Shown: positions 63,945 to 64,000 of the stretch, one piece after another
Layout of the letters: the number at the start of each line of letters is the position of its first letter
Numbering within the stretch: position 1 is the first letter of the stretch
Assembly: GCA_026225945.1 (NCBI GenBank)
Contig: JAMJFZ010001641.1
Location: 39,012-103,011, forward strand
Length of the DNA: 64,000 nucleotides
Direction of reading: 5' to 3'
From: Cricetomys ansorgei
Lineage: Eukaryota > Chordata > Mammalia > Rodentia > Nesomyidae
The notes under the pieces: model-generated
Seen by the model: the letters and a program-made list of their open reading frames with translations, nothing else
Database searches by the model: none
Told to the model about the DNA's origin: nothing
Translations under genes and position numbers: made by a program

Positions 63945-64000
63945 ATCTATATTTATTTTATGTGTATGGGTGTTTTGCCTGCATGTCTGTCTGTGCATCG
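63945..64000 (-). mobile_element. B2 SINE, cut by the window end
   Basis: Reverse B2 tail: TTTATGTGTATGGGTGTTTTG, CCTGCATGTCTGTCTGTGC. Confidence 0.85.

Overview
This is mammalian nuclear DNA from a muroid rodent. The evidence is the repeat content (dozens of B1, B2, B3, B4/ID SINEs, rodent URR1 hAT elements, RMER1-like repeats) and four recognisable genes whose proteins closely resemble their mouse and human counterparts. I cannot fix the species from the sequence; a hamster/vole-type cricetid is my guess. The four genes reproduce the human 5q31 / mouse chr 11 order UQCRQ-GDF9-SHROOM1-SOWAHA, read here in the opposite direction to the human reference. It is not microbial, and I see no operons, CRISPR arrays or phage.

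Layout. 1-0.76 kb: first coding exon of UQCRQ (minus strand; the rest lies left of the window), its ETS/GABPA-type promoter and an adjoining degenerate GC-box tandem array. 0.76-3.2 kb: intergenic DNA that holds the GDF9 upstream region. 3.24-7.75 kb: complete GDF9 (plus strand, two coding exons, polyA signal). 7.8-26.2 kb: gene-free, SINE-dense DNA with old L1/L2/MIR fragments and a repeat-poor block at 20.1-21.7 kb. 26.2-35.8 kb: SHROOM1 (plus strand): CpG-island promoter with possible noncoding first exon(s), a ~5.6 kb first intron, then seven coding exons whose splice phases all close to an 837-residue protein. 36-47 kb: intergenic; 37.4-39.7 kb is repeat-poor and contains a small CpG-rich element with a perfect RFX X-box palindrome; 40.4-42.3 kb holds three long purine/pyrimidine mirror tracts. 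47.08-48.69 kb: SOWAHA (minus strand, intronless, 535 residues) inside a ~1.9 kb CpG island. 49-64 kb: gene-free, ending before the next expected neighbour (SEPTIN8); it contains a decayed processed pseudogene of cyclin H (CCNH) at 53.5-54.6 kb, a fourth URR1 copy, LTR-like fragments and two repeat-poor blocks.

The genes share no pathway: UQCRQ is a respiratory complex III subunit, GDF9 an oocyte-secreted TGF-beta ligand, SHROOM1 an actin/ROCK-linked cytoskeletal protein, SOWAHA an ankyrin-repeat protein of unclear role. They are neighbours by conserved synteny. I found no convincing undescribed gene system. The observations most worth checking are regulatory: the UQCRQ GC-box array, a tandem duplication that creates overlapping upstream ATGs at the GDF9 start, the intergenic X-box/CpG element, and an acceptor-flanked open block at 57.5-57.8 kb. 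SINE boundaries below are read by eye and are good to roughly 10-20 bp; family names are from memory of consensus sequences, not from a library search.
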